Part shown: in pieces, positions 4,071-5,294 of the stretch
How positions within the stretch are numbered: position 1 is the first letter of the stretch
Layout of the letters: the number at the start of each line of letters is the position of its first letter
Assembly (NCBI GenBank): GCA_017883485.1
Contig: JADGNM010000205.1
Location: forward strand, 1 to 5,294
Source of the DNA: Methanosarcina sp.
GTDB lineage: Archaea > Halobacteriota > Methanosarcinia > Methanosarcinales > Methanosarcinaceae
DNA length: 5,294 nt
Direction: 5' to 3'
Made by a program: the position numbers and the translations under genes
Notes under the pieces: generated by a model
Databases searched by the model: none
The model's input: the letters and a program-made list of their open reading frames with translations, nothing else
What the model was told of the DNA's origin: nothing

Positions 4071-5135
4071 ATGATCGACGAGGCACTAAGGGTTTTTAAG
4101 GATCTTGACTCAAAGGATTTCAGGATCCTGACTGGTATTGAAACCGGCATGAAGCATTTTGAATGGGTACCTCTAGAAGAACTGAATAAATACACCAGGT
4201 TGCCCTCTGATAAGCTTGAATACAGGCTTAAAAAGCTTGTCCTGGATAAGCTTGTAGTAAGGACTACTCAGCCCTATGAAGGTGTCCAGATTTACTTCGA
4301 AGGATACGATGCTCTTGCCCTCAACACTTTTGTCAAGAGGAAAGCTATCAGTGCAATAGGGGATGAAGTAGGGGTAGGAAAAGAGTCAGTCATTTTTGAG
4401 GCAATCCGGCAGCCCGAACTTGCAATTGGGGGGCCTATTCCGGTTATAATTAAGTTCCACAGGGAAGGCAGGACAAGCTTCAAGCAGGTAAAGAGAATAC
4501 GTGAGCACATCGGGGAAAGAGAGCATTTTTCGTGGATTTATGCTTCCCGCCTTGCTGCCGAAAGGGAGTATGAGATTATGAAGAGGCTGTACCCGAATGT
4601 CTCAATCCCGAAGCCCTTTGACCAGAATAGGCACGCGATAGTCATGGCACTTGCAAAAGGCAGCCTTCTTTCAAAAACAAAACTCCTTGAACCCGAATGG
4701 TATCTTGATGAGATTCTCAGGCAGGCGAGAATTGCCTATTCAATGGGAGTTATTCATGCCGATTTAAGCGAGTACAACATATTTGTTTCGGAAGACGGTG
4801 TCCAGCTCATTGATTGGCCTCAATACATTACTCCGGAACATCCTCAGGCTGACGACATTCTCGAAAGGGATATCTCGAATATATTGACTCATTTCTACCG
4901 GAAATACGGAATCAAAAGGAAGCTTGACGAAACTATTGATGAAGTTAAATATGGGACAGAAAAGAGCGCTGAAGCTGGAAAAGAAAGTAGTAAAGGTAAA
5001 AGTTACAGTGGTAGTGTAGATAAAGGGGATTTTAAAGAAGAAGGTCCTCAAGGAGGCGATTTTGAAGACGAGGGTTCTGAGACAGAGAATTTCGAAAAAG
5101 CTACTTCTAAAAAAGAGCCTTCAGACAGGGATTAA
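4071..5135 (+). CDS. rio2: RIO-type serine/threonine kinase/ATPase Rio2
   Basis: The 354-residue protein has an N-terminal winged-helix domain (about 1-85), the hallmark that separates Rio2 from Rio1, then a RIO kinase domain. Visible kinase features are the ATP loop G-x-G-K-E-S (101-106), the ATP-anchoring Lys in V-I-I-K-F (K128), the catalytic loop H-A-D-L-S-E-Y-N-I (229-237; D231 catalytic, N236 metal) and the metal-binding D-W-P-Q (D248). In archaea and eukaryotes Rio2 acts as an ATPase in late maturation of the small ribosomal subunit. All key residues are present, so it should be active. A polar tail (about 295-354) rich in Gly, Ser, Glu and Lys extends beyond the roughly 280 residues of Archaeoglobus Rio2. 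The frame is open 30 codons further upstream, but that part is unlike the family and spans the promoter. Confidence 0.95.
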   Translation: MIDEALRVFKDLDSKDFRILTGIETGMKHFEWVPLEELNKYTRLPSDKLEYRLKKLVLDKLVVRTTQPYEGVQIYFEGYDALALNTFVKRKAISAIGDEVGVGKESVIFEAIRQPELAIGGPIPVIIKFHREGRTSFKQVKRIREHIGEREHFSWIYASRLAAEREYEIMKRLYPNVSIPKPFDQNRHAIVMALAKGSLLSKTKLLEPEWYLDEILRQARIAYSMGVIHADLSEYNIFVSEDGVQLIDWPQYITPEHPQADDILERDISNILTHFYRKYGIKRKLDETIDEVKYGTEKSAEAGKESSKGKSYSGSVDKGDFKEEGPQGGDFEDEGSETENFEKATSKKEPSDRD

Positions 5136-5140
5136 ATTAA

Positions 5141-5150
5141 CTTTATAAAT
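5141..5150 (+). promoter_or_regulatory. TATA-like box just after rio2
   Basis: CTTTATAAAT begins five bases after the rio2 stop and fits the archaeal TATA consensus. It would start a transcript near 5173, running into the structured stretch at 5219-5291. No protein start with a ribosome site follows in the window, so a small RNA or a gene beyond the window would be the product. Confidence 0.35.
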
Positions 5151-5151
5151 G

Positions 5152-5177
5152 ACTAGGAGAATAGAGTTCTCCTTAGT
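5152..5177 (+). terminator. Hairpin after rio2
   Basis: ACTAGGAGAA (5152-5161) pairs with TTCTCCTTAGT (5167-5177) around a TAGAG loop: six perfect base pairs next to the loop, then four or five more beyond one bulged base. It begins 17 bases after the rio2 stop and could mark the 3' end of its mRNA. There is no T run directly after it, so termination is uncertain. Confidence 0.4.
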
Positions 5178-5206
5178 TAATGGTTTAACGGAACAGTCAT
5201 TTATTA

Positions 5207-5291
5207 CTAGGGAGCGCAGAGGGTCACGAATACCCCGACCTTCAGGTTGGGGATGAAGTGGACCCTCGCCTCTTTTTGATTCCGATCAAAA
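5207..5291 (+). ncRNA. Structured RNA-like stretch, possible IS200/IS605 right-end or omega-RNA relic
   Basis: An outer 7-bp stem GAGGGTC (5219-5225) with GACCCTC (5261-5267) encloses an inner 8-bp stem CCCCGACC (5233-5240) with GGTTGGGG (5245-5252, one G-U pair) capped by TTCA. CTCTTTTTG follows, and then a further hairpin, TTTTGAT-TCCG-ATCAAAA (5274-5291). The inner hairpin and its flank (GAAT before it, GGATGA after it) resemble the right-end hairpins of IS200/IS605 elements. One frame reads T-P-T-F-R-L-G, like the end of TnpB proteins, where that hairpin overlaps the gene. No tnpB precedes it, so it would be a solitary relic. The alternative is an independent small RNA expressed from the TATA box at 5141. 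Confidence 0.35.
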
Positions 5292-5294
5292 TCT

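Noticed and set aside
4292..5051. Two minus-strand frames inside rio2 (4292-4510, 4764-5051)
   Set aside because: Shadows of a well-identified kinase gene with all catalytic motifs.

Overview
The window looks like chromosomal DNA of a methanogenic archaeon of the Methanosarcina type. This rests on two copies of a gene for MC1, the small chromatin protein known from Methanosarcinales and some haloarchaea; on an archaeal Rio2 kinase; on a BofA-like small membrane protein; on AT-rich intergenic DNA with archaeal TATA boxes; and on GAGGTGA-type Shine-Dalgarno sites. The genus is inferred from these families, not tested by a search.

Layout, left to right: the end of an unidentified + strand gene (1-84); a BofA-family membrane protein gene (107-385); a convergent, minus-strand mc1 gene (582-857); a decayed stretch with a tail of an unknown gene (998-1114) and a possible tyrosine-recombinase remnant (1199-1396); four small, tightly packed or overlapping + strand ORFs of unknown function (1452-2580), the second of which may be frameshifted; a remnant of the C-terminus of a DUF3160-type protein joined in frame to a second copy of the bofA 3' end (2582-2833); a second minus-strand mc1 (3049-3324); about 290 bp of possible gene debris; a 65-codon ORF (3740-3937); the Rio2 kinase gene (4071-5135) with a promoter that suits a leaderless or nearly leaderless mRNA; and an RNA-like structured stretch to the end.

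The dominant structure is a direct repeat of about 660 bp (321-980 and 2781-3447, offset about 2.46 kb). It carries the last 20 or so codons of bofA, the convergent intergenic hairpin, the whole mc1 gene and its promoter. The left copy holds the intact bofA and is probably the original site. The right copy starts abruptly inside bofA, next to the DUF3160 debris, and is probably the derived one. Yet the right MC1 is closer to the family consensus, and the left one carries the unusual substitutions.

The DNA between the repeats looks like accessory material: gene fragments, a possible recombinase relic and an unrecognised small-ORF cluster with TTG and GTG starts. I cannot assign a function to that cluster. 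It and the duplicated, diverging chromatin-protein locus are the two things most worth following up. Rio2 is a housekeeping protein of small-subunit ribosome maturation and marks the return to core-genome DNA on the right.
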